Of a stretch of DNA of 64,000 nucleotides, positions 1 to 13,600 are shown piece by piece. The notes beneath the pieces are model-generated. The model made no database searches. It was not told the DNA's origin and saw only the letters and a program-made list of their open reading frames with translations. The DNA is from Streptomyces sp. NBC_00341 (GTDB lineage Bacteria; Actinomycetota; Actinomycetes; Streptomycetales; Streptomycetaceae). The first letter of the stretch is position 1. Every line of letters starts with the position of its first letter. The DNA lies in contig NZ_CP108002.1 in assembly GCF_041435055.1 (NCBI RefSeq), forward strand, positions 8,432,001-8,496,000. Direction: 5' to 3'. A program made the position numbers and the translations under genes.

Positions 1-815
1 GTGCAGCGGATGACCGATCTCAGGCCCGACAGCAGCGCCCTCGCGCGCGCCTCGTACACCTGGGAACTGCGGGGCGACACGGCGCGGGCGCGCGACCTGA
101 TGAACAAGTCCCTCCAGGCGGCCGGTACTCCGGCGGACAAGGCGTTCGCCCTGACCCACCTCGCCACCCTCGCCCTGGAGACCGGAGACCCGCGCTCCGC
201 GCTCCGGCTGGCCGGCACCGGGCTCGCCGCACTGCCCGGCGACGCCGCCCTCCTGGAGGCGCGGGCACGCGCCCACACCGCGCTCGGCGACACCCGGCAG
301 GCCGTCACCGACTTCACCGCGGCCGTCGCCGCCGCGCCCCTGCCGCAGTACCTCCTCGGGCTCGGCGACCTCCAGCGGTCGCTCGGACACCGTGCGGAGG
401 CCGAGGAGCAGTACGACGTACTCAGGGCGCAGGAGACGCTGAGGAAGGCGAGCGGCGGGGTACCGGACGCGGACGCGGTGCTCTTCGAGGCCGACCACGG
501 CAGCCCGCGGACCGCGGTCGCGATGGGGCGCGCCGCACTGCGGCAACGGCCCTTCATCGCGGTCCACGACGCGTACGGGTGGGCCCTGCACCGGGCCGGA
601 CGCGATGCCGAGGCAGTCGAACAGGCAGACCTCGCACTCGCGCTGGGCACCGTGAGCGCACCGTTCCGCTACCACCGGGCGCTCATCAACCAGGCGCTCG
701 GCCGGACCGATGCGGCCCGCACGGACCTTCGCCTGGCCCTGGAGACCGATCCCCACTTCCATCCGGTGGACGCCCTCCGGGCCCGCACCGCGCTCAGCAG
801 AATCGAAACCGTCCG

Positions 816-819
<4 letters not shown>
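1..819 (+). CDS. TPR-repeat protein (5' truncated by window edge)
   Basis: This is the C-terminal 272 residues of a tetratricopeptide-repeat protein. The frame is open from base 1, so the true start probably lies upstream. Degenerate helical repeats of about 34 residues are visible, with the usual small residues at the helix contacts (for example around residues 11-45, 78-112 and 195-255). TPR arrays bind other proteins; no catalytic motif is present and the partner is unknown. The stop codon TGA (817-819) overlaps the ATG of the downstream metal-transporter gene, so the two are probably translationally coupled. The TPR assignment is firm; the role is not. Confidence 0.8.
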
Positions 820-2588
<1,769 letters not shown>

Positions 2589-3389
2589 TCAGCCGAGCGT
2601 GATCCGCCGGAAGCGGGCGAGGGAGAGCGCCATGAACACGGCGACGACGGCCCCGGCGCAGAGCAGTGCGTACGGCAACGCGTGCACGACGGGCCACGCC
2701 CCGCTCTCCGGCATCCCCACCGGCGGCGGGTTGCCGAACAGCCCGCGCACAGCCGTCGCCGTGGCCGAGACCGGATTCCACTCGGCGACGCTGCGCAGGG
2801 GGCCGGGCATCGTGTGCGTCGAGACGAAGGCCGACGACACGAAGGTGACGGGGAAGAGCCAGATCAGGCCCGCGCTCTGGGCGACCTCCACGCTCCGCGC
2901 CAGCAGACCGATGGCCGCCCCGACCCAGGACATGGCGAACGCGAAGAGCAGCACGAGCAGATAGGCGAGGACCGCGTCGGCCACGGACCCGGTGATGCGC
3001 CAGCCCACCAGCAGACCGCACAGCGACGTCACGGCCAGGGTCACCGCGCTCATGACCAGATCCGACAGCGTGCGGCCGAGGAGCACGGCGAGCCGGGGCA
3101 TCGGCAGGGCGCGGAAGCGGTCGACGATGCCCTTGTCCATGTCGTTGGCCAGCCCCAGGGCCGTGAACGCCGCGTTGAAGGTGACCGCCTGGGCGAAGAT
3201 CCCTCCCATCAGGAAGGTGCGGTAACCGGCGCCGCCGAGGCTGCCCCCGAACACGTATGCCAGAAGCAGTACGAACATCACCGGCTGCACCAGGGCGGCG
3301 ATCACCGAACCCGGTGTGCGGCGCAGGTTGAGCAGATTGCGCCAGGCGACGATGGTGGCGTCGCGGCCCAGCCGGCCGATCCCGGTCAT
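2589..3389 (-). CDS. ABC-2 type transporter permease (DrrB-like)
   Basis: A 266-residue polytopic protein with six predicted hydrophobic segments and the ABC-2 membrane fold typical of DrrB-type drug exporters. Its ATG overlaps the stop of the ATPase gene by four bases, the usual arrangement of DrrA/DrrB pairs, so both are made from one message. It is the last gene of the NRPS operon and most simply exports the NRPS product or protects the producer from it. Its stop abuts the stop of the convergent NicO gene with no spacer. Confidence 0.85.
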   Translation of the reverse strand: MTGIGRLGRDATIVAWRNLLNLRRTPGSVIAALVQPVMFVLLLAYVFGGSLGGAGYRTFLMGGIFAQAVTFNAAFTALGLANDMDKGIVDRFRALPMPRLAVLLGRTLSDLVMSAVTLAVTSLCGLLVGWRITGSVADAVLAYLLVLLFAFAMSWVGAAIGLLARSVEVAQSAGLIWLFPVTFVSSAFVSTHTMPGPLRSVAEWNPVSATATAVRGLFGNPPPVGMPESGAWPVVHALPYALLCAGAVVAVFMALSLARFRRITLG

Positions 3390-4399
3390 CGCGCCGCCTC
3401 CCCGCCGCCGACCGCACCGACCGGCGGCGCGTTCTGCCCGCGCGCCGGATCGGGCTGCCCGGTCAGGGCCATGAACACGTCGTCCAGGGTCGGCGGGGCG
3501 AGCACCACGTCCCGGACCCGGATCTCGGCCAGCCGCAGCCGTCCGAGCGCGTCCTCCAGGGTGAGGGCGCCGTGCTCGGTGGTGACGGTGAGCCGCCCCG
3601 TCCGCTGGTCGAGCACCGGGAGGTGCGGGCCCAGGCCCGCCAGGATCTCCGCGGCCATCGGCCCGAGGTGCGGCTCGTGCACGGTCAGCGACAGCCGCTC
3701 GCCGCCGACCCGGCCCTTCAGCTCCGTGGCGGTGCCCCGTGCGACGACCCGGCCGTGCTCGATGACGACGATGGTGTCCGCCAGCTGATCGGCTTCCTCC
3801 AGGTACTGCGTGGTGAGCAGGACCGTGGTGCCGCCCGCGACGAGTTCCTGGATCGAACGCCAGGTGTCGGCGCGGCCCCGTGGGTCAAGTCCGGTGGTCG
3901 GCTCGTCCAGGACGACGACGACCGGACGGGCGACGAGAGCGCCCGCCAGATCGAGGCGGCGGCGCATGCCACCGGAGTAGGCGCCGCTCGGCCGGTCTGC
4001 GGCCTCTTCGAGGTGGAAGCTCTCCAGCAGCTGCCCTGCTCTGCGCCGGGCGGCATGCCGGCCCATTCCGTAGAGACGGGCGACGAGATACAGATTCTCA
4101 CGCCCCGTCAGCTTCTCGTCGACCGCCGCGTACTGGCCCGAGAGGCCCAGGTTCTTCCGGACGCTCTCGGGGTCCTTGCGGACGTCGTGCCCCGCCACCC
4201 AGGCCTCTCCGCCGTCCGGCCGGAGCAGGGTGGAGAGGATCCGTACCGCCGTGGTCTTGCCCGCCCCGTTGGGCCCGAGCACACCCAGAACGGTGCCGGG
4301 CGCCGCTTCCAGGTCCACCCCGGCCAGAGCGTGTCTGTCGCCGTACCGCTTGGTGAGCCCCTCGGCACGTATCGCCGGCTGGTTCTGCCGCTCGGTCAT
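3386..4399 (-). CDS. Daunorubicin-resistance-type ABC transporter ATP-binding protein (DrrA-like)
   Basis: A 337-residue ATPase. It has Walker A GPNGAGKTT near residue 41, a signature SGGMRRRLDLAGAL, Walker [13 protein letters not shown] and a switch His in the QYLEEAD region. The C-terminal extension of about 100 residues (DALGRLRLAEIRVRDVVLAPPTLDDVFMALTG) is characteristic of DrrA-family proteins that pair with ABC-2 permeases. ATG 4399 was chosen over an upstream in-frame extension because a GAGAGGC ribosome-binding sequence precedes it and the recognisable protein begins there. It lies 38 bp after the MbtH gene, pointing to a role in export or self-protection for the peptide product. Confidence 0.88.
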   Translation of the reverse strand: MTERQNQPAIRAEGLTKRYGDRHALAGVDLEAAPGTVLGVLGPNGAGKTTAVRILSTLLRPDGGEAWVAGHDVRKDPESVRKNLGLSGQYAAVDEKLTGRENLYLVARLYGMGRHAARRRAGQLLESFHLEEAADRPSGAYSGGMRRRLDLAGALVARPVVVVLDEPTTGLDPRGRADTWRSIQELVAGGTTVLLTTQYLEEADQLADTIVVIEHGRVVARGTATELKGRVGGERLSLTVHEPHLGPMAAEILAGLGPHLPVLDQRTGRLTVTTEHGALTLEDALGRLRLAEIRVRDVVLAPPTLDDVFMALTGQPDPARGQNAPPVGAVGGGEAAR

Positions 4400-4437
4400 T
4401 GTTGCCTCTCGTCGTGCGGTCGCGGTGATCGGGCGGG

Positions 4438-4644
4438 TCAGGCCATGGCGGCGCGGGCACTCCTGGGGGTCAGATCCGTCCAGTGCACCTCGACGTAGTC
4501 CAGGCACGCGGCGTGGTCGGCGGGTCCGTACACGGCCCGCCACCCTGCGGGAATCTCGGCGAAGGAGGGCCACAGAGCGTGCTGGTCCTCGTCGTTGACC
4601 AGGACACGGTGCTGGGTCTGCGGGTCGTCGAAGGGGTTGGTCAT
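4438..4644 (-). CDS. MbtH-family NRPS accessory protein
   Basis: A 68-residue protein with the MbtH signature in full: N-x-E-x-Q-x-x-x-W-P, P-x-G-W, and the C-terminal W-T-D-x-x-P (here [21 protein letters not shown]). MbtH proteins bind the adenylation domains of NRPSs and are often needed for their solubility or activity. ATG 4644 overlaps the NRPS stop (TCA, 4641-4643) by four bases, so the chaperone is translated together with the synthetase it presumably serves. Family assignment is very secure. Confidence 0.95.
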   Translation of the reverse strand: MTNPFDDPQTQHRVLVNDEDQHALWPSFAEIPAGWRAVYGPADHAACLDYVEVHWTDLTPRSARAAMA

Positions 4645-7600
4645 CGGGTCTCTCCCTGTGTGGTGTCGTGGCCGGCGCCGAGCGCGGCGGCCAGCGTGGT
4701 CCCGATCCGCGCGCGGGCGTCGGGCTGCATCATCTGGGCGTGCGCGCACGCCACGTCGTGGTTCTCGACCGGGCCGCTGATGTACGGAGCCCAGAGGCCG
4801 AGTCCGAAGGTGTCGGCGGGACGGCCCTCGGTGGCGGTGAAGAAGAGGGCCGGGCCCTCGAAGCGCCGGGGGGTGTACTTCCGCATCAGCCGGGCCTGGC
4901 CGGCGAAGTTGTCCACCATCGCGTCGATGACGGCGGGCTCCAGCGAACCGAGCGGGCTCCCGTTGCGACGGAACGCGTCGCGGACGGCGCTCGCCTCGAC
5001 CGCGCCCTCCCGGCCCGGGCCCTCCTCGCCCACCCCCATGTTGGACAGCAGCGCCCGGAACACCGTGTCCCGGTCAGCGTTGTCGAGGTCGTCCAGCGGG
5101 GCGAGCGGGAAGGCGTCCAGAATGGCGAGCAGCGCCACCGGCTCCCCGGCCTCCTGGAGCTGGACCGCGACCTCCTGCACCACGTTGCCGCCGAAGGACC
5201 AGCCCATCAGGTGGTAGGGCCCGGCCGGCTGGACGGCGCGGAGCTCGCGCACGTAGACGGCGGCCATCTCCTCGATGCTCTCCGGGAACGGTTCGCCGCC
5301 GTCCAGATTCGGCGTCTGCAGCCCGTACACGGGCTGGCCGGGATCCAGATGGGGCAGCAGACCGGCGTAGGACCAGGCGAGTCCGCCCGCCGGGTGGACG
5401 CAGAACAGCGGGGGCCGGCTGCCCGTGGTCCGCAGCGGCAGGAGCGTCGCCAGCGGACTGTCCTGTGCGCCGTCGAGGAGCCGTTCCGCGAGCCGGGCCA
5501 CCGTCGGTGCCTCGAACAGACTGCGGATGCTGAGTTCGACGCCCAGAGCGGTCCGGATGCGTCCGGTCAGCCGGGTCGCGAGCAGCGAGTGACCGCCCAG
5601 CGCGAAGAAGTCGTCGTCGATCAGGACGCGTTCGACGCCGAGCACCTCGGCGAACAGCGTGCACAGCACGTCCTCGCGAGGGTTGCGCGGGCTGCGTCCC
5701 GCGGTGTCCGTCACGCCGAGGGGCACCGGGCGGGTCAGGGCGTTCCGGTCCAGCTTCCCGCTCGGGGTGAGCGGCAGGCGGTCCAGGGACTGCCAGCCGG
5801 ACGGGACCATGTAGCCGGGCAGGTGCCGGGCCGCGTACTCCCTGAGCGCCGCGAGGCGTTCGGGCTCCGCCGGGGCCCGCTCACCCTCCGGCGGGACGGA
5901 CAGCACCACGTGGGCGTCGAGCCGGGCCCCCGCCGCGCCGTCCTCGTGGGCGACCACGGCGGCGGCCACGACATCGGGATGCGCCGTCAGTACCGTCGCC
6001 GCCTCGTCGGGTTCGACCCGGAAGCCGCGGACCTTGATCTGTCCGTCACTGCGGCCGGTGAAGAGCAGTGAGCCGTCCGGTGCGCGCACCGCGCGGTCGC
6101 CCGTGCGGTACATCCGGCTGGACGCGGGGCCGTAGGGGTCGGGGACGAAGCTGCGGGCGGTCTCGGCCGGCCTGTCGTGGTAGCCGTGCGCCAGGCTCTG
6201 TCCCGAGAGGTACAGGTCCCCGGTCACCCCCAGCGGTACCGGGCGCAGCCTCTCGTCGAGCAGCGCGACCCGGGTGCCGGACACGGGCCCGCCGAGCACC
6301 GGGCGGACCGTGTCGGAGATCCGGGCGACCAGGGTGTCTACGGTGGCCTCCGTGGGGCCGTAGAAGTTCCAGCTCTGCACCTCCGGAATGCCGTGCAGCG
6401 TCGTCCAGAGCGCGGCCGGGACCGCCTCGCCGCCGAGGATCAGGGCTGTTGGGCGATGGCCCGTTCCGGGGGCGAGCAGTCCCGCCTCCAGAAGATGGCC
6501 GACGTGGGTCGGGGTCGACTCCAGCACGTCGAGCCCCCGGGAGCGCACGACGTCCACCAGGGCCTCGGAGTCGCGCCGGATGCCGTCGTCCAGCAGGTGG
6601 AGTTCGTGGCCGTCGATCATCCACAGCACGGGGTCGAGGGACGCGTCGAAGGACAGCGCCGCGGTCAGCGCGACCCGTAGGCGTCGTCCGCCGCGGGCCC
6701 GGACGGCGGGTGCGAAGACCTGGTGGCGGTGGTGGTCCAGCAGCCGCGCGAGCGAGCCGTGTCCCACTCGTACTCCCTTGGGGCGGCCGGTGGAACCCGA
6801 GGTGTGGATCAGGTACGCGGCGTCGCCCGGGGCCGGACGGACCGTGGGCGGGGGAGTGGCGGTGGCCGGTTCCGGTTCCGCGGCGCCGCCGAGCACCAGG
6901 GGGCGCCACGGGCCGGTCGGCCGGTGCCCGGTCGCGTCGGCGACGACGACCAGCGCGGGCCGGGCGTCGTCCAGCACCGCTTCGATCCGGCCGTCCGGGA
7001 GGCTCGCGTCGAGCGGTGCGTAGAGCGCGCCCGCCTTCAGCACACCGAGCAGCGCCGCGACGGAGTCGAGGGACCGGGGCAGCAGCACCGCGACGCACGC
7101 ACCGGGCCGGACGCCCTCGGCGCGCAGCAGGGCAGCGATGCGGTCGGAGCGGGCGTCGAGCCGTGCGAAGGTCGCCTCGCCGTCCGGGGCGACGACCGCG
7201 ACGGCCTCGCCGTGTGCGGCGACGGTTTCGGCGAACCGGCACAGGACGGTCCCGGCCTCGGTCGCGCCGTTGCCGCCGTCGCCGAGGGCGAGCAGCCGGG
7301 ACCACTCCGGCGCGGCCAGCACGGGCAGTTCGGCCAGTCGGGTGTGCGGCGCGTCGACGGCGTGCGCCGTCAGCGTGAGGAACCACTCGGTGATCCTGCG
7401 AGCGGTGGCGGTGTCGAAGAGGTCCCTGCCGAACTCCAGCGTGCCGTCCAGGTACGTGCCGTCGTCGGCGTCGCCGTCCTGTCGCTCGGTGAAGCTGAAC
7501 GACAGGTCGAACTTGGCCGCCGCCGTGTCGACCTCGTGGACCCGGGTGCGCAGTCCGGGCAGCTCCGCGTGGGGCGGCAGGGTGTTGTTGAGGGTGAGCA

Positions 7601-10600
7601 TCACCTGGAAGAGCGGATGGCGGCTGAGCGAGCGCGCCGGCCGCACCTCCTCCACCAGCCGCTCGAACGGAAGGTCCTGGTGGGCGTAGGCGGCGAGATC
7701 GGTCTCCCGCACCCGGGCCAGCAGCTCCTCGAAGTCCGGGCCGCCGCTCAGGTCGGCGCGCAGGGCCAGGGTGTTCACGAAGAACCCCACCAGCGGCTCC
7801 AGTGCCTCGTCGGTCCGGCCCGCCACGGGGGTACCGATGGTGATGTCGTCACCCGAGCCGGTCCGGTGCAGTACGGCGGCCAGCGCGGCGTGCAGCACCA
7901 TGAAGGTGCTGGAGGCCGACTTCCTGGCCAGCCGCACGATGCCCGCGGTCGTCGCCGCGGGAACACGGAAGGCGACCGAACCGCCCCGGCCGCTCGGCGC
8001 GACCGGCCTGGGGCGGTCGGCGGGCAGCGGTGTCTCCTCCGGCGCGCCCGCCATCTCCGCCTTCCAGTAGGCCAGTTGGCTGGACATCAGCGAGTCGGGG
8101 GTATCGGTCTCCCCCAGCAGGTCGCGTTGCCACAGGGCATAGTCCGGGTACTGCACCGACAGCGGTGCCCTGCCTGGCGGCCGCCCGGCGGTCCGGGCCG
8201 TGTAGGCCTCGGCCAGGTCCCGCGCCAGTGGGCCCATCGACCATCCGTCGGCCGCGATGTGATGCACGACCAGGAGAAGCGTGTGGCGCTCCTCCGACGT
8301 GCGGAACAGCTCCGCGCGCAACGGGATCTCACGGGCCAGGTCGAACGGACGCCCCGCCGCCTCGCGCAGTGCCGTCCGGACATCGGCTTCCGGCACCGCT
8401 CGGACGGGCATGGCGGGCCGTGCGCCGTCGGGGGGAAGGACGGCCTGGAACGGCTCGCCGTCGCCCACGCCGATGAGGGTCCGCAGGCTCTCGTGCCGGG
8501 CCACCAGGTCCGTCACGGCCAGGCGCAGCGCCGAACGGTCCAGTACGCCGCCCAGCTCCACGGCGAAGGCGATGTGGTACGAGGCACCCTCCGGATCCAA
8601 CTGGTTGAGGAACCACAGCCGTTGCTGGGCCGGAGACAGTGCGGGACGGGCGGGACGCACCGCCGGGCGCAGCGCGGGCCTTGCCCCGAACGCCCCGTCC
8701 AGGCGTTCGGCGAGGGCCGCCGGGGTGGTGGACTCGAAGAGCGCGCGCAGCGGGAGTTCCACCCCGAAGGCGGTCCGGACGCGGCCCACGAGGCGGGTGG
8801 CCAGCAGCGAGTGCCCGCCCAGTTCGAAGAAGTCCTCGTCCCTGCCGACGTGCTCGTGGCCGAGGCACTCGGCGAACAGCGCGCACAGGATCTCCTCCCG
8901 CGGCGAGCGCGGCGGCTCTGCCGTCGCCGCGTCCGCGTCCCGGCGGGACGGCGCGTCCCCGCCCGGCGGGAGCGCCCGGAAGTCGACCTTGCCGTGCGGT
9001 GTCAGGGGCATCGAGCCGAGGTGCGTCACAGTGGCCGGCACCATGTACGCGGGCAGCCGTTCCGCCACGAAGGAACGCAGCTCGCGCGCCGAGGGACGGC
9101 TGCCGTCCCTCGGGACGACCCAGCAGGCGAGCCGCCCGCCGCCGTCCGCCCCCGCGACCACGGCGACCGCGCACCGGTCCACGTCCGGATGGCCGCCGAG
9201 CACGCTCTCGACCTCGCCGGTCTCCACCCGGAAACCCCGGACCTTGACCTGGCCGTCGGCCCGCCCCACGAAGACCAGCAGCCCGTCCTGCCGCCGCACG
9301 AGGTCACCGGTGCGGTACATCCGGGCACCGGGAGCCCCGTACGGGTCGGGGACGAACCGGGACGCGGTGGCGGCCGGGAGGTTCTCGTAGCCGCGGGCCA
9401 GCCCTGCCCCCGACACGTAGAGCTCGCCGGTCGTGCCCGGGGCGGCCGGCCGCAGCCGTGCGTCCAGCACCCGGGCCCGGGTACCCGCGACCGAACGGCC
9501 CAGGTGCGGGCGGACGCCGGGGGAGACCCGCCCCATCACGCTGTCGACGGTGGTCTCGGTGGGTCCGTAGAGGTTCCACACGGTGACGTCGCGGAGCGCG
9601 GCGAGCTTCTCCCAGAGCTGTTCGCCCAGGGCCTCGCCGCCGAGCGCCACCACCTTCGGGCGGCGTCTGCCGGGGTCGAACAGGCCGTTCGCCGCGAGTT
9701 GTCCGAGGAAGGACGGGGTCGTCTCGATGACGTCGATCGCGCGGTCGTGGACCAGAGCGGCCAGGGCCTCGGGATCCCGTCGGGTGGTGTCGTCCACCAG
9801 GTGGAGTTCATGGCCGGCGATCATCCAGAGCAGTGGGTCCCAGGAGGCGTCGAAGGTCATGGCCGCCGTCAGCGCGACCCGTAGCGGACGGCCGTCGTTG
9901 AAGGCCTCCGCCGGTTCCATGAGCCGCTCGCGGTGGCTCGCGTACAGGTTGGCCAGGGCGCCGTGCTCCACCGTGACGCCCTTGGGCAGCCCGGTGGAGC
10001 CCGAGGTGTGCAGCACGTACGCGGCGTCCCCCGCGCGTGGCGGAGGCGGCAGCGGACCCCCGGCGGTGTCCCCGGGGTCCGGGCCGTCCAGCAGCAGCCG
10101 GGGCGTCGTCGCCGGAAGGGCGCTGTCCGTACCGGTCGTGGTGAGCAGGAGCCGGGGCGCGGCCGTGTCGAGGATGAGCCCGTTGCGGGCCGCCGGCTGG
10201 TCGGGGTCCAGCGGTACGTGGACGGCCCCGGCCCGCAGTACGGCCAGCAGCGCCACGATGTGCCCGGTGGTACGGGGCATGGCGACGGCCACCCGGTCGC
10301 CGTGGCCGGCCCCCGCCCGGCGGATGCGCCGCGCGAGATGCTCGGTGCGGGCCAGCAGTTCACCGAAGGTGAGCCGCCCGTCGGACGCGACCACGGCGGT
10401 GCGGCCGGGCTGCAGGGCGCCGCGCGCGGCGAGGACGTCCAGCACCGTCCGGTCCGGGATGCCGCTGTCCGAGGATCCCGGCAACGGGCGGGTGCCGACT
10501 AGCCGCGACGGTTCGTCGAGGGCCTGGGCGCGCTCGGCCGGGGTGAGGAAGCAGATGTCGTCGGCGGGCCCGTCCGGACCGGCCAGCAAGGCGGTGAGCA

Positions 10601-13600
10601 GCCGGGAGAAGTGCTCGGCGAACCGTTTCGCCGTGGACGGGTCGAAGAGGTCGTGGCTGAACTCCAGCTCCCCCTCGATCCCGGCGGGCGCCCCCGCGCC
10701 GTCGAAGCGCTCGGCCAGGTCCCAGGTGAGATCGAACTTGGCCCCCGTGCCGCGCACCGAGGACTCGTGGCTGACCGCGAGGCCCGGCAGCACCGGGCGG
10801 GGAACGGGGGTGTTGTTGAGGCTGAACATGACCTGGAAGAGCGGATGCCGGGAGGTGGAGCGCTCCGGGGCCAGCGCCTCCACGACACGCTCGAAGGGCA
10901 GATCCTGATGCGCGTAGGCCGCGAGGTCGGTGCGCTTCACCCGCGCCACGAGCTCCCGGAAGCTCGGCGCTCCGGAGGTGTCGGCCCGGAGCACCAGGGT
11001 GTTGACGAAGAACCCGATCAGTTCGGAGAGGTTCTCGTCGGTGCGGCCCGCCACCGGGGTCCCGATCGCGATGTCGTCGCCCGCACCCAGCCTGCTCATC
11101 AGGGCCGCGAGCGCGGCGTGCAGCACCATGAACCCGCTGGCCCCGCTGTCGGCGGCCAGATCCAGGAGCGCCCGGTGCGCGGCCGGGCCGACGACGACGG
11201 GGACGCGCCCGCCACGGCCGGATGACCTGGCCGGACGTGCCCGGTCCGCGGGGAATCCGGACTGCTCGGCCAGGCCCTCCAACGCCGCGGTCCAGTGGGC
11301 GAGCTGGCGTCCCGCCACGCTGTCCGGCTGCCCGGGGTCCCCGAGCAGGGACCGCTGCCACAGCGCGTAGTCGGCGTACTGCACCGGCAGCGGCTCCCAC
11401 CGGGGCGCACCCCCGAAGGCGCGGGCGCTGTACGCAGCGGAGAGGTCCCGCAGCAGCGGGCCGACCGACCAGCCGTCCGCGGCGATGTGGTGGAGCACCA
11501 GCAGCAGCACGTGCTCATCGGGCCCGGCCGGGAACAGCTCCGCGCGCAGCGGCAGTTCGCGGTCCAGCGCGAACGGGGCGGGGTCCGGCCGTACGTCCTG
11601 CGCGTCGCAGGCCTCCCGCACCAGCAGGAGAGAACCGGCCTCGCCCGGTTCACGTACGCGCTGCCGGACCCCCTCGGAGTCCTCCGAGAAGACCGTGCGA
11701 AGGCTCTCGTGCCGCGCGACGACGTCATCGAGCGCCGCGCGGAGGGCGTCCCGGTCCAACGCGCCGGACAGCCGCAGCGCCAGCGGCATGTGATAGGCCG
11801 CACCGGCGCCGCCCATCGCCTCCGTCACCCACAGCCGCTGCTGCCCGAACGAGGCGGGCAGCCGCCGCGGGCGGGGAAGCACCGGGCCCACCGCGGGGCG
11901 TGCGGGCGGCGCGGTGTCCAGCAGCGCGACGAGCCCGGCCGGTGTGGGCGCCTCGAACAGGGCCCGGATCGGCAGCTCGACGCCGAACTCGGCCCGGATC
12001 AGGCCCACCAGACGGGTGGCCAGCAGCGAGTGTCCGCCGAGCAGGAAGAAGCCGTCGTCCCGGCCCACCTCGGCCAGGCCGAGGCACTCGGCGAACGCGG
12101 CGCACATCCGCTCCTCCTCGGCCGTGCGCGGCGCGCCGCCCCGGACGGCCACCGGGTGGGCCCGGGGCAGCCGGCCGGCGTCCAGCTTGCCGTTCGGGGT
12201 GAGCGGCAGCCGTTCCACCGTCGCGTAGGCGGACGGCACCATGTGGCCCGGAAGGACCCGGGCCAGGGCGTCCCGTACGGCTTCGAGACCGAGGGCGGCA
12301 CTCGCGTCGGCGGGCACCAGATAGGCGGCGAGGCGCTCCTCGCCTCCCGGCACCGCGACCGGCGTCACCGCTGCCTCGCTCACCCCGGGCAGCTGCCGCA
12401 GGGCCGCCTCGATCTCGCCGGTCTCCACGCGGTGACCGCGGATCTTGATCTGGCCGTCACTGCGGCCGAGGAACTCCAGCATTCCGTCGTCGCCCCACCG
12501 CGCGAGGTCCCCGGTGCGGTACATCCGGGCGCCGGACGGCCCGAACGGGTCCGGCATGAAGCGTTCCGCGGTGAGTCCGGGCCGGCCGGAGTAGCCGCGG
12601 GCCACGCCCTCGCCGGAGAGGTACAGCTCACCGCTGCCGCCGCGCGGTACCGGGTGGAGCGAGGGGTCGAGCACATAGGCACGGGCGCCGGTGACCGGCC
12701 GTCCGATGACCGGGTTCCGGCCGGCTATCCGGGTCGTGACCGCGTCGACCGTGGCCTCTGTCGGCCCGTAGAAGTTGAAGACGAGGAGGTCGTCCCGCTC
12801 GGAGAGCTCCCTCCACAGGGCCTCGTCGACGGGTTCGCCGCCGAGAGCGATGACGCGGGGCCGGTGGGCGGGGGCGGTGAGCAGGCCGGCGGTGAGCATC
12901 TGCCGCAGATAGGTGGGCGTCGTCTCGATGGCGTCGATCCGTTCCCGCACGAGGTGGTTCACCAGCGCCTGGGGGTCGCGCCGGACGTCGTCGTCGATGA
13001 TGTGCAGCTCGTGTCCCGCCGCCATCCACAGGACGGGGTCCCAGGACGCGTCGAAGGAGGTGGCCGCCGTCAGGGCGACCCGCAGACCTCGGCCGTAGGT
13101 CGCTTCCGCCAGGGAGTGGGACTCCTGCCGGTGGTGTTCGAGGAGATTGCTGAGCGAGCGGTGTTCGACGACGACGCCCTTGGGCCTTCCGGTGGAGCCC
13201 GAGGTGTAGATGACGTACGCGGCGTCCCTCGGCCCGGGGCCGACCGGGGTGCTCACATCGGGTTCCTGCCGGACGAGTTCCGGATCCACCAGCGGCAGCG
13301 CCCGTGCGGGATCGATGAGGTGCGCGGACCCGGAGCTCGCGACCAGCGCGGCCGGGGCCGAGTCCTCGATCATGAAGGCGAGCCGCTCCGCCGGATAAGA
13401 GGGGTCGAGCGGCAGGTACGCGGCTCCCGCGCGCATCACCGCCAGCATCGCCACGACGAGTTCGGTGGAACGGGGCAGGCCGACGGCGATCTTCGCGCCC
13501 GGCCGGGCCCCGGCGGCGGCCAGCACCGCGGCGAGGGCATCGACCCGGCCGTTCAGCTCCGCGAACGTCAGCCGGGTGTTCCCGGAGACGACCGCGGTCG

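Noticed and set aside
6723..9884. 1053-codon plus-strand open frame inside the NRPS
   Set aside because: Same reason: low-complexity translation, no ribosome-binding site, and the NRPS frame on the other strand is unambiguous.
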